A stretch of 64,000 nt of DNA from Streptomyces sp. NBC_01198 (GCF_036010485.1 NZ_CP108568.1:620001-684000), one strand, 5' to 3'. Positions 53,716 through 62,573 are shown, numbered from the stretch's first letter. A program made the numbers and translations. The notes: a model not told the origin generated them from the letters alone.

Positions 53716-54734
53716 TGCCCGCTCTGGTCGCCGTACTGCTCTTCGTCGGGATCGTCGCCTACAGCCTGCTCGGTGGGGCCGACTTCGGAGCGGGCTTCTG
53801 GGACCTGACCGCGGGCGGCGCGGCCAGGGGCCGGGCGCCGCGCGGTCTCATCGACGCCTCGCTCAGCCCGGTGTGGGAGGCCAACCACACCTGGCTCATC
53901 TACTGCCTGGTGATGCTGTGGACCGGCTTCCCCAGCGCCTTCGCCGCGATCACCACCACCCTCTACGTCCCGCTGGGGATCGCGGCTCTGGGCATCGTGC
54001 TGCGCGGGGCGGGCTTCGCCTTCCGCCACGCCTCGATGCGCACGCCGGAACAGCGGGTCTTCGGGGCGGCGTTCGCCGCGTCGTCGCTGCTGACGCCGTA
54101 CTGCTTCGGTTCGATCGCCGGCGGCATCGCGTCCGGCCGGGTGCCGTCGGCCGGCAGCGGGAACGCGGTGACCAGCTGGCTCAACCCCACCTCCGCCCTC
54201 GGCGGCGCGCTCGCCGTACTGGCCTGCGCCTACCTCGCGGCCGCCTACCTGTGCACCGCGGCCGGCCGGCTGGCGGACACCGGCCTCGAACGGTACTTCC
54301 GGGACCGGGCGATGGCCGCGGCCCTGGTGACCGGCGCCGTCAGCATCGCCGGCATCTTCGTCCTCCACGCCGACGCCCGCCGCCTGTTCAACCATCTCAG
54401 CCACCGGGCGCTGCCCCTCGTGATCCTCGCGGGCCTCTGCGGCGTGGCCGGCATCGTCCTGCTGGCGCTGCGCAGGGGCGTCAGGATCGGCCTGCGGGAG
54501 AGCGCGGGGGCGGCGGTCGCCCTGGTGATCCTGGGCTGGGGCATCGCCCAATACCCCTTCCTGCTGGGCACCCACCTCTCCATCGACGACGCGGCGGCGC
54601 CGAACGCGACGTTGTGGGTGCAGGTGGGCGTGGCCATCGCGGCGGGGGTGCTGATCCTGCCCTCGCTGGTCATCCTCTTCCGGCTCGCCGGACGCGGTCA
54701 CCTCGGCACCGCGGCCGACCAGAGCCACGGTTAG
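53715..54734 (+). CDS. cydB: Cytochrome bd-type quinol oxidase subunit II
   Basis: The 339-residue CydB has the typical N-terminus VAYSLLGGADFGAGFWDL and PVWEANHTWLIYCLVMLWTGFP, with about eight helices. It pairs with CydA. The ATG shares one base with the cydA stop (TGATG), with AAGGTGGGGA upstream. No cydDC assembly genes follow; the operon ends in a hairpin. Confidence 0.92.
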   Translation: MPALVAVLLFVGIVAYSLLGGADFGAGFWDLTAGGAARGRAPRGLIDASLSPVWEANHTWLIYCLVMLWTGFPSAFAAITTTLYVPLGIAALGIVLRGAGFAFRHASMRTPEQRVFGAAFAASSLLTPYCFGSIAGGIASGRVPSAGSGNAVTSWLNPTSALGGALAVLACAYLAAAYLCTAAGRLADTGLERYFRDRAMAAALVTGAVSIAGIFVLHADARRLFNHLSHRALPLVILAGLCGVAGIVLLALRRGVRIGLRESAGAAVALVILGWGIAQYPFLLGTHLSIDDAAAPNATLWVQVGVAIAAGVLILPSLVILFRLAGRGHLGTAADQSHG

Positions 54735-54761
54735 CCGCCCGCCGCCGCACCCGGCGGGCGG
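54735..54761 (+). terminator. Hairpin after cydB
   Basis: Perfect 9-bp arms 54735-54743 and 54753-54761 begin immediately after the cydB stop. It may also act for the convergent hydrolase gene. Confidence 0.6.
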
Positions 54762-54779
54762 GTGCCGTCGCCCGCGAGG

Positions 54780-55454
54780 TCACCGGTCGCCGGGCAGCCG
54801 CTGCTCGGCGGCGTAGGCCGCCAGACGGTCCGCCAGCTCGGACGGGCGGCTGAGCGCCGGGGTGTGCCCGCCCGGGATCTCGTCGGGGGTGAGTCCGAGG
54901 CGCTCCCGGGCGACCCGGCGGAGGTAGCCGGCCGGGAACAGCCGGTCGTCGCGGCAGAGCAGGACCCGCGTCGGGACATCGGGCCAGGCCCGCAGCGGCG
55001 AGGGCTCCCCCATCCGGGCCTCCGACTGGGAGCGTCCCCGCTTCACCGCCTCGGCGGCCAGCTCAGGGGGCACGTCGGGGTAGAACACCTCGACGGTGCC
55101 GTCGTAGTGCTCCCGCGGCTCCGCCGCGTATCCGGTGTGGGCCCAGTAGTCGGCGGGGGCCTCGGCGGGTGCGGGGATCATCGGGGCGACCAGGACGATC
55201 AGGGCCGCCGGCACCCGTTCGCAGACCAGCGGGGCGGTGAAGCCGCCGAAGGACTGCGCGACGAGGACCGGACGTGGCCGGTCGCCGATCGCCTCGGCCA
55301 CGGTGGCGGCGTATTCGGGCAGGCCGGCGGCGTCGTCCTCGCACGGCAGGTCGGGCGCGAGGGACTCATGGCCGCGCGCGCGCAGTTCCGCCTCCACCAG
55401 ATGCCAGTACCAGCCGACATCGCCGGCGCCGTGGATCAGCACGAATGTGGCCAC
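54780..55454 (-). CDS. Alpha/beta hydrolase (hydroxynitrile-lyase/esterase-like)
   Basis: The 224-residue protein has ATFVLIHGAGDVGWYWHLVEAELRARGHE, nucleophile elbow VLVAQSFGGF, acid RVLLCRDDRLFP and histidine PGGHTPALSRP. The HGAG start and compact size fit the small esterase/hydroxynitrile-lyase-like group. The nucleophile motif has AQSFGG instead of GHSxGG. GTG 55454 follows AAGGGG. Substrate unknown. Confidence 0.85.
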   Translation of the reverse strand: MATFVLIHGAGDVGWYWHLVEAELRARGHESLAPDLPCEDDAAGLPEYAATVAEAIGDRPRPVLVAQSFGGFTAPLVCERVPAALIVLVAPMIPAPAEAPADYWAHTGYAAEPREHYDGTVEVFYPDVPPELAAEAVKRGRSQSEARMGEPSPLRAWPDVPTRVLLCRDDRLFPAGYLRRVARERLGLTPDEIPGGHTPALSRPSELADRLAAYAAEQRLPGDR

Positions 55455-55597
55455 CCTGTCCCCTTCCCGATGTCCCGGTCCGGATCGGGGCCGCCCCGCC
55501 ATTGTGCTGCCCGGGCGCCGGCTCCGCCCCGGGGACGGCACCGACAGGCCGGGGCCGGCTCCCGGCCGCCCGGGTGGGCGGACGGGAGGCCGGGTGC

Positions 55598-56047
55598 TCA
55601 GCTGTCACGGCCGCCGTGATGAGGCCCGTCCTCCGCGCCGCCGCGGCCGTGGTCGTCGGCTCCCCGGTCGTCCGCGCCCCGGCCGCCGGAGCCGCCACGC
55701 CCGCGCTGGTCGTGCGCCCCGGGGTGGTCGTCCGTGCCGGGTGCCCGGCCGGCCTGGTCGCCGGCCCCGGGGTGGTCGTCCGTCGCGCCGCGCCGGTCAT
55801 GGGCGCCCGGGTGGTCGTCCGGGGCGGCGGCGTTCCCGTGCCGGTCCGGGCGACTGGTGGAAGGGGCCGGGGTGGGTGCGTGGGACGCGGTCGGGGAGGC
55901 GGGGGCCGGGGTGCTGCGGTGCGGCGTCGCGGTCGAGGTGGCGGCCGGGGCCGGCCGGTCGTCGGTGCCCGCCGCCATGGCGCCGTACGTACCGGCGCCG
56001 AGCACCAGCACACCTGCGGCTGCGGCGACGGCGATCGTGTGTTTCAT
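55598..56047 (-). CDS. Small secreted Asp/His/Gly-rich repeat protein
   Basis: The protein is 149 residues from ATG 56047 (GGGAG upstream). A signal peptide (HTIAVAAAAGVLVLGAG) is followed by a Pro/Thr/Ser/Ala region and then a tail of repeats: DDHPGAHDRRG, DDHPGAGDQAG, DDHPGAHDQRG, ending GRGADDRGADDHGRGG...HHGG. The Asp-Asp-His clusters suggest metal binding (inference). It is divergent from a two-component system, with a patterned operator-like region between them, so it is a likely target of that system. Confidence 0.75.
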   Translation of the reverse strand: MKHTIAVAAAAGVLVLGAGTYGAMAAGTDDRPAPAATSTATPHRSTPAPASPTASHAPTPAPSTSRPDRHGNAAAPDDHPGAHDRRGATDDHPGAGDQAGRAPGTDDHPGAHDQRGRGGSGGRGADDRGADDHGRGGAEDGPHHGGRDS

Positions 56048-56099
56048 GTCGTTCTCCCTCCAGCGGTCAATCACGTGCCCCCACCGTCGCCCGGGCCGG

Positions 56100-56140
56100 C
56101 TGAACGCCGGCTGAAGCGACCTGAAGAAAGCTTCAGGTCG
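56100..56140. promoter_or_regulatory. Candidate response-regulator binding array
   Basis: CTGAA occurs at 56100, 56111 and 56121 (spacing 11 and 10 bp). The last is the left arm of a perfect inverted repeat CGACCTGAAG-AAAG-CTTCAGGTCG (56117-56140). The one-helical-turn spacing suits tandem OmpR/PhoB-type dimers. It lies just upstream of ATG 56160 and in the divergent promoter of the Asp/His-rich gene. Confidence 0.6.
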
Positions 56141-56159
56141 GTTCTGTAATGCTGGCCGG

Positions 56160-56822
56160 ATGCGCTTGCTGATCGTGGAGGACGAGAAACGTCTCGCCGT
56201 CTCCCTCGCCAAGGGGCTGGCTGCGGAGGGCTTCGCGGTGGACGTGGTCCACGACGGCGCCGAAGGGCTGCACATGGCAACGGAGTTCGGCTACGACCTG
56301 GTCGTGCTCGACATCATGCTGCCGGGCATGAACGGCTACCGGGTGTGCGCCGCGGTGCGGGCGGCGGGAAACGACGTGCCCATCTTGATGCTGACCGCGA
56401 AGGACGGCGAGTACGACGAGGCGGAGGGTCTGGACACGGGGGCGGACGACTATCTGACCAAGCCCTTCTCCTATGTCGTCCTCGTCGCACGGATCAAGGC
56501 CCTGCTACGGCGGCGCAGCACGGCGGGTGCGTCCGCGGTGATCCGGGCGGGCGGCCTGACGATCGACACCGGCTCGCGGCGGGTGTTCCGCGGTGAGGAC
56601 GAGATAGCCCTGACCGCCAAGGAGTTCGCGGTCCTGGAACAACTCGCGGTCCGCCCGGGCGAGATCGTCTCGAAGGCCCATATCCTGGAGCATGTCTGGG
56701 ACTTCGCCTTCGACGGCGACCCGAACATCATCGAGGTCTACATCAGCTCGCTGCGCCGGAAAATGGGCGCGGCCTCGATCCACACCGTCCGCGGCGCCGG
56801 TTACCGGCTGGCCACGTCATGA
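56160..56822 (+). CDS. OmpR/PhoB-family response regulator (CutR-like)
   Basis: The 220-residue regulator has acidic pocket VEDEKR, phosphoacceptor Asp51 in VVLDIMLPG, Lys101 in DYLTKPF, and a C-terminal winged helix (LTAKEFAVLEQLAVRPGEIVSKAHILEHVW, then SSLRRKMG and RGAGYRL). It closely resembles the CutR group. The stop overlaps the sensor kinase start (ATGA). It probably binds the CTGAA array at 56100-56140 to regulate itself and the divergent secreted protein. Confidence 0.92.
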   Translation: MRLLIVEDEKRLAVSLAKGLAAEGFAVDVVHDGAEGLHMATEFGYDLVVLDIMLPGMNGYRVCAAVRAAGNDVPILMLTAKDGEYDEAEGLDTGADDYLTKPFSYVVLVARIKALLRRRSTAGASAVIRAGGLTIDTGSRRVFRGEDEIALTAKEFAVLEQLAVRPGEIVSKAHILEHVWDFAFDGDPNIIEVYISSLRRKMGAASIHTVRGAGYRLATS

Positions 56823-58456
56823 GCCGCCGGGTCCGCGGGCTTATCGGTTCTGTCCGTGCCCGGACCACCCTCGCGGCGACCGCGGTGGTCGCAGTGGCGC
56901 TGGCCGCGGCGGCGGTCGCGGTGCTGCTGTCGCTGCGGTCCGACCTCACGGGGCAGGCGGACCGCGAAGCGGACTCGACAGCCCGCGACGTGGCTCTGCG
57001 GGTCCTCTCCGGTGTACCCGGCACGACGCCGTACGCCCGGCTGCGGCTGCCGGCGGCCGACGACCACCCGGTGCAGGTGATCGCCTCCGACGGCACGCTG
57101 CTGGCCGCCGGGGAGGGGATCACCCGGGTGTCCGGCGACGGGCTGCCCGCCGTCCGCCGGGTCGCCGCACCCGCCCCCGCCACCCCCGGCACACCCGCGC
57201 CGGCCGCCCGGCCGCAGGCGTCCCCGGCCGCCTTCGCCGAGGACGACGGCGGCAGCAGCGGCAGCGGGAAGGGCCGGAGCGAAAACGGCGGCAGCGGCGG
57301 CAAGGGGCGTGGGTCCGACGACAGCACGGCCGCCACCCCGGGCACCGACGACAGCGATGACAGCGGCGGCGGCCACGGCCGCGACGACGCCTCTCCCCCG
57401 CTCGGCAGCGTCGGCGACGTCCTGCTGCACACCAACGCCGAGGTCACCTCGCACGGCAGGACCGGCGACTACCGCGTGGTGGCCATCGAGGTCACCGACA
57501 CCGCGCAGCAGAAGGTGGTGATCGTCGCCGGCGCGTCGCTGGCCGCCCGGCAGAGCGCGGTGGGCACGGCAACCGACGTCATGCTGGCCGGACTTCCGCT
57601 GCTGCTGCTGGTCGTCGGCGGCGTCACCTGGCTGGTGACGCGGCGGGCGCTCACCCCGGTGGAGGACATCCGGCGGGAGATGGCCGCGATCACCACCTCC
57701 GGCGACCTGTCCCGGCGGGTCCCGCAGCCGGTCAGCAGCGACGAGGTCGCCCGGCTCGCGCGGACCACCAACGAGACGCTCACCGCGCTGGAGGCGGCCG
57801 TGGACCGGCAGCGGCGATTCGTCGCCGACGCCTCCCACGAGCTGCGCAACCCCATCGCCTCGCTGCGGACCCAGCTCGAAGTCGCCTCCGCCCACCCGCA
57901 CCTGCTGGACGTCCCCGGCGTGGTCGAGGACGCGGTGCGCCTCCAGCGGCTCGCCGCGGATCTGCTGCTGCTCGCCCGGCTGGACGCCGGCGAGCAGCCG
58001 GAGGCCGTACCGGTCGCGCTGGAGGCACTGGCCCGCGAGGAACTGGCCCAACGGGTGGGCGACCGGCTGCCGGTGGCGTTCGAGACGGCGGGCGGCGCCA
58101 CCGAGGTGCTCGGCTCCCGCCGCCAGCTGACCCGGGTGCTGGGGAATCTGGTGGACAACGCGCAGCGCCACGCACGGACCCGGGTCACCGTACGGGCGGC
58201 CCGCGACGCGGCGCGCGGCGAGGTGGTACTGGCCGTACGGGACGACGGCCCGGGCGTGCCGGAGGCCGACCGGCAGCGGATCTTCGAGCGGTTCATCCGG
58301 CTCGACGAGGCCCGCAGCAGCGACGACGGCGGAGCCGGACTGGGCCTCGCGATCGCCCGCGACCTGGCGGAACGCCACGGCGGGCAGCTAACCGCCGGCG
58401 CCGCCCCCGAAGGCGGCGCGTCCTTCGAGCTCCGCCTCCCCGCGTCGCGGCGGTGA
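56819..58456 (+). CDS. Sensor histidine kinase (CutS-like) with long disordered extracytoplasmic insert
   Basis: The 545-residue kinase has TM1 (about 16-40), an extracytoplasmic region to about 250, TM2 (LAGLPLLLLVVGGVTWLVT), HAMP, HisKA with FVADASHELRNPIASLR (His about 340), and HATPase with LGNLVDNAQRHA, DDGPGVPEADRQRIFERF and GGAGLGLAIARDL. The extracytoplasmic part contains roughly 70 low-complexity residues of Gly, Ser, Asp and Lys (about 140-200), unusual for a sensor domain. Overlaps the regulator gene by 4 nt. Confidence 0.92.
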   Translation: MSRRVRGLIGSVRARTTLAATAVVAVALAAAAVAVLLSLRSDLTGQADREADSTARDVALRVLSGVPGTTPYARLRLPAADDHPVQVIASDGTLLAAGEGITRVSGDGLPAVRRVAAPAPATPGTPAPAARPQASPAAFAEDDGGSSGSGKGRSENGGSGGKGRGSDDSTAATPGTDDSDDSGGGHGRDDASPPLGSVGDVLLHTNAEVTSHGRTGDYRVVAIEVTDTAQQKVVIVAGASLAARQSAVGTATDVMLAGLPLLLLVVGGVTWLVTRRALTPVEDIRREMAAITTSGDLSRRVPQPVSSDEVARLARTTNETLTALEAAVDRQRRFVADASHELRNPIASLRTQLEVASAHPHLLDVPGVVEDAVRLQRLAADLLLLARLDAGEQPEAVPVALEALAREELAQRVGDRLPVAFETAGGATEVLGSRRQLTRVLGNLVDNAQRHARTRVTVRAARDAARGEVVLAVRDDGPGVPEADRQRIFERFIRLDEARSSDDGGAGLGLAIARDLAERHGGQLTAGAAPEGGASFELRLPASRR

Positions 58457-58478
58457 GCCGGCGGCCGGTGCGGCGGGC

Positions 58479-59303
58479 TCAGGCCTCCCCGGTGGACGCG
58501 GCTGCCGCGGGCTCGAAGGCGACCACGGCCTCCGAGGTGTAGACGAGGAAGGTCAAGGTCTCCTCGAAGTACAGCCGAACGCTGGTCGCGTCGTGCGACA
58601 GGTAGCCGATGGAGACGTCCTCGCCGAGCCGCAGTTCGTAGTCGCCGCCGCGGGCCGACAGCAGGAAGGCGCCTTCGATGGCCGGCGCCCAGACGATGTC
58701 GCCGTCCAGCAGCCGGGCGATGTGCTTGATGATCGGGTAGCCGTGGTCGGAGGTCTCGCTGACCGCGGTGTACGCCTCGGCGCCCAGCACCAGCGTGTAC
58801 GCGCCGCCGACGCCCGCCAGCCGCAGCACGCTGACGGCCTGGCTGACGGTGTTCGGATACTCGCGGACGTCGGCCGGCAGCCTCAGCACCGGGTTGGACG
58901 AGCTCTGCCGCAGGCCGTCGATGCCCGCGGCCCGGTATCCCTCGAAGACGGCGCGGTCCTCGGCGAACGCGGTCTGCCGGGCGGCGTCCTTGACCGGCTG
59001 CCAGTCGGCGTCCTTGGCCCCCCGGGCCACATCGTCGACCTGCTCGCGGTCGACGGTGAACGGTACCCGCAGCTCCACGACCGGCTGGTAGCTCCTGGCG
59101 CGGGCGATGACCCCGTCGGCCGGCGCCTGCACCGGCGCCACGTGCCCGGTGCCGATACCCGACAGGTCGAGGCCGCCGGGCTCGGGGACGTCGACGGTGC
59201 GGCGGGAGGCGATATGGCGCCGGAAGGTGCGCCGCGCCTCCTCCTCCAGGTCCTGCCAGGCGGCGGCGGAGATGGGCGCGAGATCACGGCTCAGGTTGTT
59301 CAT
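58479..59303 (-). CDS. Encapsulin, family 1 nanocompartment shell protein
   Basis: The 274-residue HK97-fold shell protein has N-terminal MNNLSRDLAPISAAAWQDLEEEARRTFRRHI, then GLRQSSSNPVLRLPADVREYP and a C-terminal LYFEETLTFLVYTSEAVVAF. It self-assembles into a protein cage that encloses the peroxidase encoded upstream. The ATG lies inside the end of the DyP gene (20-nt overlap), with GGAG eight bases before it, so production is coupled to the cargo. Confidence 0.93.
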   Translation of the reverse strand: MNNLSRDLAPISAAAWQDLEEEARRTFRRHIASRRTVDVPEPGGLDLSGIGTGHVAPVQAPADGVIARARSYQPVVELRVPFTVDREQVDDVARGAKDADWQPVKDAARQTAFAEDRAVFEGYRAAGIDGLRQSSSNPVLRLPADVREYPNTVSQAVSVLRLAGVGGAYTLVLGAEAYTAVSETSDHGYPIIKHIARLLDGDIVWAPAIEGAFLLSARGGDYELRLGEDVSIGYLSHDATSVRLYFEETLTFLVYTSEAVVAFEPAAAASTGEA

Positions 59304-60435
59304 CAGCGGTGCTCCGCTTCATTGCGCCGATCCCCAGCGAGACGTCGGGGGTGCGGCTGGGCGTGTCGGGCGCCGGCGTGGCAGGCGCCGAGGTGTCGGG
59401 ATCCGGGTCGTCGGCGGCGTCGGAGTCATCGGACGCGCCGGATGCCGACCCGGGTCCGGAACTGCCGGGCTCTTCCTGTGTCTCCGCGCTCGGCGGGTCG
59501 GGCAGGTCCGCGAGGAAATCGCTGGAGGGCACGTAGAACAGCGATCCGGTGACGGCGGTGGAGAAGTCCAGGATCCGGTCGTGGGCCGCCCCGGGAGCGC
59601 CGAGGAACATCCGCTCCAGCATGCGCTCGGTGACCGACGGCGACCGCGCGTATCCGATGAAGTACGTCCCGAACTCGCCCTGCCCGGCGCTGCCGAAGGG
59701 CATGTTGTCGCGCAGGATCTTCCGCTCCGTCCCGTCAGGATCGGTGATCGTGGTCATCGCGACGTGCGAGTCGGCCGGCTTCACCTCGTCGTCCAGTTCG
59801 ACGTCGGACAGCTTGCGGCGCCCGATGACCATTTCCTGCGCCTCCACCGGGAGGCTGTTCCACATCTGCAGATCGTGCAGGTACTTCTGCACGATCACGT
59901 AGCTGCCGCCGGCGAACCGCAGGTCACCGTCGGCGATCAGCACCGACGTGTCCGCCAGCGGGCCCACCGGGTTCTCCGTGCCGTCCACGAAACCGAGCAG
60001 GTCGCGTACGTCGAAGTACTTGAACCCGTGCACCTCGTCGCGGACCGTGACGAAGCCGCGCAGCCGGTCCATGATCAGGCCGGCCAGCGCGAAGCACAGG
60101 TCGAGGCGCGCGGCCCTGATGTGGAAGAGGAGGTCGCCCGGCGTCGACACCGCGCGGTGGCGGGGGCCGGCCAGCTCCCGGAAGGGGTGCAGCTCCGGCG
60201 GGCGCGGCCCGGCGAAGAGCCGCCCCCAGACCTGCGACCCGATGCCGACCACGCAGGACAGCCGCCCGTTCGGCGCGCGGAAGCCGACCGACCGCTGCAG
60301 GCCGGCCAGCTCGTCCAGCGATTCCCGCACCGCCGGCTCGCCGCCCTCGTCGACCGTGACCACCAGGAAGATCGCCGCGGTCGTCAGCGGGGACAGCACC
60401 GACTGGGGAACCGGCTCTGCGGACGGTTCTGCCAT
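59284..60435 (-). CDS. DyP-type haem peroxidase with encapsulin cargo-loading peptide
   Basis: In this 383-residue protein the catalytic GFVDGTENP motif places the distal Asp at residue 151; a His-containing proximal region follows (PADSHVAMTT). After the enzyme domain comes a roughly 45-residue acidic Ser/Asp/Pro linker. The end, SLGIGAMKRS (about 366-375), matches the cargo-loading signal that docks DyP inside family 1 encapsulins. It oxidises dyes or other reductants with peroxide. First gene of a two-gene operon with the shell gene. Confidence 0.93.
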   Translation of the reverse strand: MAEPSAEPVPQSVLSPLTTAAIFLVVTVDEGGEPAVRESLDELAGLQRSVGFRAPNGRLSCVVGIGSQVWGRLFAGPRPPELHPFRELAGPRHRAVSTPGDLLFHIRAARLDLCFALAGLIMDRLRGFVTVRDEVHGFKYFDVRDLLGFVDGTENPVGPLADTSVLIADGDLRFAGGSYVIVQKYLHDLQMWNSLPVEAQEMVIGRRKLSDVELDDEVKPADSHVAMTTITDPDGTERKILRDNMPFGSAGQGEFGTYFIGYARSPSVTERMLERMFLGAPGAAHDRILDFSTAVTGSLFYVPSSDFLADLPDPPSAETQEEPGSSGPGSASGASDDSDAADDPDPDTSAPATPAPDTPSRTPDVSLGIGAMKRSTADEQPEP

Positions 60436-60765
60436 GGAGGCACCCCTCTCTGTGCCGGCCAGCTGCCGGCCCGGGGGCTCACATCCCGGTGTCGACCGAA
60501 CGGCGCAGGAAAACCTGGCAAAGCCCCGTCTCCCACGCTAAAACGCCGCCCCGGCGTACGCCACCGCGAACCCGGCGGCCGGGGCGGGCGGGCAGCCCCG
60601 CCGGCGGGCGGACGACGACCGCCCGCCCGGTGGACTGGCCCGTTCGGGGGGCGCGCAAATACACTGAAGCGGCAGATACACCGCAGACCGTCTGGCCGGA
60701 CCGCCCGCGTACCGCGACTGCCGTGCAGTCACCGCGCGCCCCTCCCCCACCCGCCAGGAGTCCCC
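60436..60765. other. 330-bp divergent region between DyP and sortase genes
   Basis: It must contain both promoters. The stretch around 60655-60690 (CAAATACACTGAAGCGGCAGATACACCGC) has a short direct repeat, ATACAC, at a 27-28-bp interval. I see no clear operator, terminator or coding sequence. Confidence 0.4.
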
Positions 60766-61437
60766 ATGCACCGGTCCCGAACCGCCGCCACCGCAGTCGC
60801 CGCCACCGTCGCCGCCGTGCTCGCCGGTTCCGCGGCGGCGGCCGCCGACAGTCCCGCCGGCGGAGCACCGGCGGCCGCGGTGGCCGAGCCGGCGGTCCGG
60901 CCGGCGGCGACCCGGATCGTCACCGCCTCGATGACCATTCCCTCGATCGGGATCACGTCCCTGCGCATCGTGCCGTACAAGGGCACCACCGACGACGCGC
61001 CCGGCACCCGCATCCAGGACCGCGGTATCGCCGCGACGCCGTACGGACCGCACGGCGGCGTCGGCCCCGGCCAGGTGGGCAACTACCTCGTCACCGGGCA
61101 CCGGATCGCGGCCGGCGGACCGCTGAACCGGGTCCCCGAACTCAAGGTCGGCGACCGCGTCACCGTCACGGCCGCCGGGACCGTCTACACGTACAAGATC
61201 ACCGGGACCCGGGTGACCTCGTTCCGGTCCGAGCACTCGCTGGCCGAACAGCGGGCGGCGGTCCCCGGTTTCCCGGGCAAGCGCCCCACCCAGGCGATGA
61301 TCACGGTGTCCACCTGCGCCACACCGGAGGACGACGCGGCCGGGAACCACTGGCGCGACGCCGAGGGCAACCCCGAGCACCGCATCGACAAGATCGGCGT
61401 CCTGGTCGACACCCGGCAGGCGCCGGGCGACCGGTGA
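60766..61437 (+). CDS. Sortase-family transpeptidase
   Basis: The protein is 223 residues from ATG 60766 (CAGGAG upstream), with an N-terminal signal or anchor. Catalytic residues are visible: His in NYLVTGHRIAAGG, Cys in MITVSTCATPEDD and Arg in NPEHRIDKIGVLV. The layout is like actinobacterial class E/D enzymes, which attach LAxTG or LPxTG proteins to the cell wall. There is no sorting substrate next to it. The LAATG protein at 16968-20651 is the only candidate I see in the window, and nothing ties the two together. Confidence 0.82.
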   Translation: MHRSRTAATAVAATVAAVLAGSAAAAADSPAGGAPAAAVAEPAVRPAATRIVTASMTIPSIGITSLRIVPYKGTTDDAPGTRIQDRGIAATPYGPHGGVGPGQVGNYLVTGHRIAAGGPLNRVPELKVGDRVTVTAAGTVYTYKITGTRVTSFRSEHSLAEQRAAVPGFPGKRPTQAMITVSTCATPEDDAAGNHWRDAEGNPEHRIDKIGVLVDTRQAPGDR

Positions 61438-61507
61438 GAGAGCCCCGCGGAGCGGTCCGCGGCCGCGGGCGGAAAGTGCGGCCCGCGGTTCTGCCTACCA
61501 TGTGCGC

Positions 61508-62515
61508 ATGTTGGCCTATGCTCCGGCACTCCTGTGCTTCCTCCTGTTCAGTGCCGGTGTGGCGCGTGAACGCCGCCGGTTCGGCAACGCCGTCCTGCTG
61601 GGACTCACCGCAGTCTTCACCCTGGGTGCCTGGCTCTTCGAACTCCACGAGGACCACCCGACGTTGGGCAGGGACCTCGGCATAGCGCTGGTCGTCCTCG
61701 CGGGACTGGGCATCGTCACCCTGTCGTGGTTCCTGATCTCCAACGGCGTGATCATGGTGCGCAAGGAAGGCACCCGGCCCGCCAACCTGCTGTCCCTGCT
61801 GGCGGGGATCGCGCTGGTGTCCCTGCTCGTCCTGCTGATCACCACCCTGGTGCTGCACAACCGCACCCTGGCGGCGGTGACGGGGACCGCCGTCGCGCTG
61901 GCCGGCTACGTGGCCTTCCTCTTCCTCTGCTTCGTCGTCTACGCGTTCCTCTACGGGCGGCTGAACCTCCGCCGACGCAAGGCGGACTACGTCGTCGTGC
62001 TCGGCTCCGGCCTGGTCGGCGGATCGACCGTGTCCCCGCTGCTGGCCAGCCGGCTGGAGCGGGCCCGCGCCGTCCACCGCAGGCTGTCGCGGCGCGGCAG
62101 GAATCCGGTGCTGCTCGCCTCCGGCGGCCAGGGTCCCGACGAGAAACTGCCGGAGTCGCACGCGATGGCCGGCTACCTGGTCGCCCGCGGCTTCCCGGCC
62201 GAACTCATCGAGTGCGAGGACCGCTCGACGACCACCGAGGAGAACCTGCGGTTCAGCAAGTCGATCATGGAGAAGGCCAACCCGGAGTACCGCTGCGTGG
62301 TCGTGACGAACAACTACCACGCCTTCCGGGCCGCGTTGACCGCCCGCCGGGTGGGCATCAGGGGACACGTCGTCGGTTCCCCCACCGCCGCCTACTTCTG
62401 GCCCAGCGCGATGATCCGCGAGTTCGCCGCGATCTTCCTGGCGTACCGGCGCACCAACCTCGCCTTCTGCCTGCTCTTCTTCCTCGGCGGCGGTGCCATC
62501 TGGTGGCTGGGCTGA
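61508..62515 (+). CDS. YdcF-family (DUF218) membrane protein
   Basis: The protein is 335 residues from ATG 61508; GTG 61502 is possible. Four or five N-terminal helices are followed by a DUF218 domain with DYVVVLGSGLVGGSTVSPLLASRLERA, PVLLASGGQGPDEKLPESHAM, STTTEENLRFSK and VVVTNNYHAFRA, and a last C-terminal helix. YdcF proteins are linked to envelope polymer or vancomycin-resistance-type functions (SanA-like), but the reaction is unknown. No ribosome site is evident; TACCAT (61496-61501) could be a -10 box for a leaderless transcript. Confidence 0.85.
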   Translation: MLAYAPALLCFLLFSAGVARERRRFGNAVLLGLTAVFTLGAWLFELHEDHPTLGRDLGIALVVLAGLGIVTLSWFLISNGVIMVRKEGTRPANLLSLLAGIALVSLLVLLITTLVLHNRTLAAVTGTAVALAGYVAFLFLCFVVYAFLYGRLNLRRRKADYVVVLGSGLVGGSTVSPLLASRLERARAVHRRLSRRGRNPVLLASGGQGPDEKLPESHAMAGYLVARGFPAELIECEDRSTTTEENLRFSKSIMEKANPEYRCVVVTNNYHAFRAALTARRVGIRGHVVGSPTAAYFWPSAMIREFAAIFLAYRRTNLAFCLLFFLGGGAIWWLG

Positions 62516-62539
62516 CCACGGCCGGCCGACCACGACTGG

Positions 62540-62567
62540 GCCGCCCGCGCCCGCGGGCGCGGGCGGC
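62540..62567. terminator. Bidirectional palindromic terminator
   Basis: 28 bases of perfect self-complementary G/C sequence lie between the convergent YdcF and glgX genes. Confidence 0.7.
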
Positions 62568-62573
62568 GGCCGG

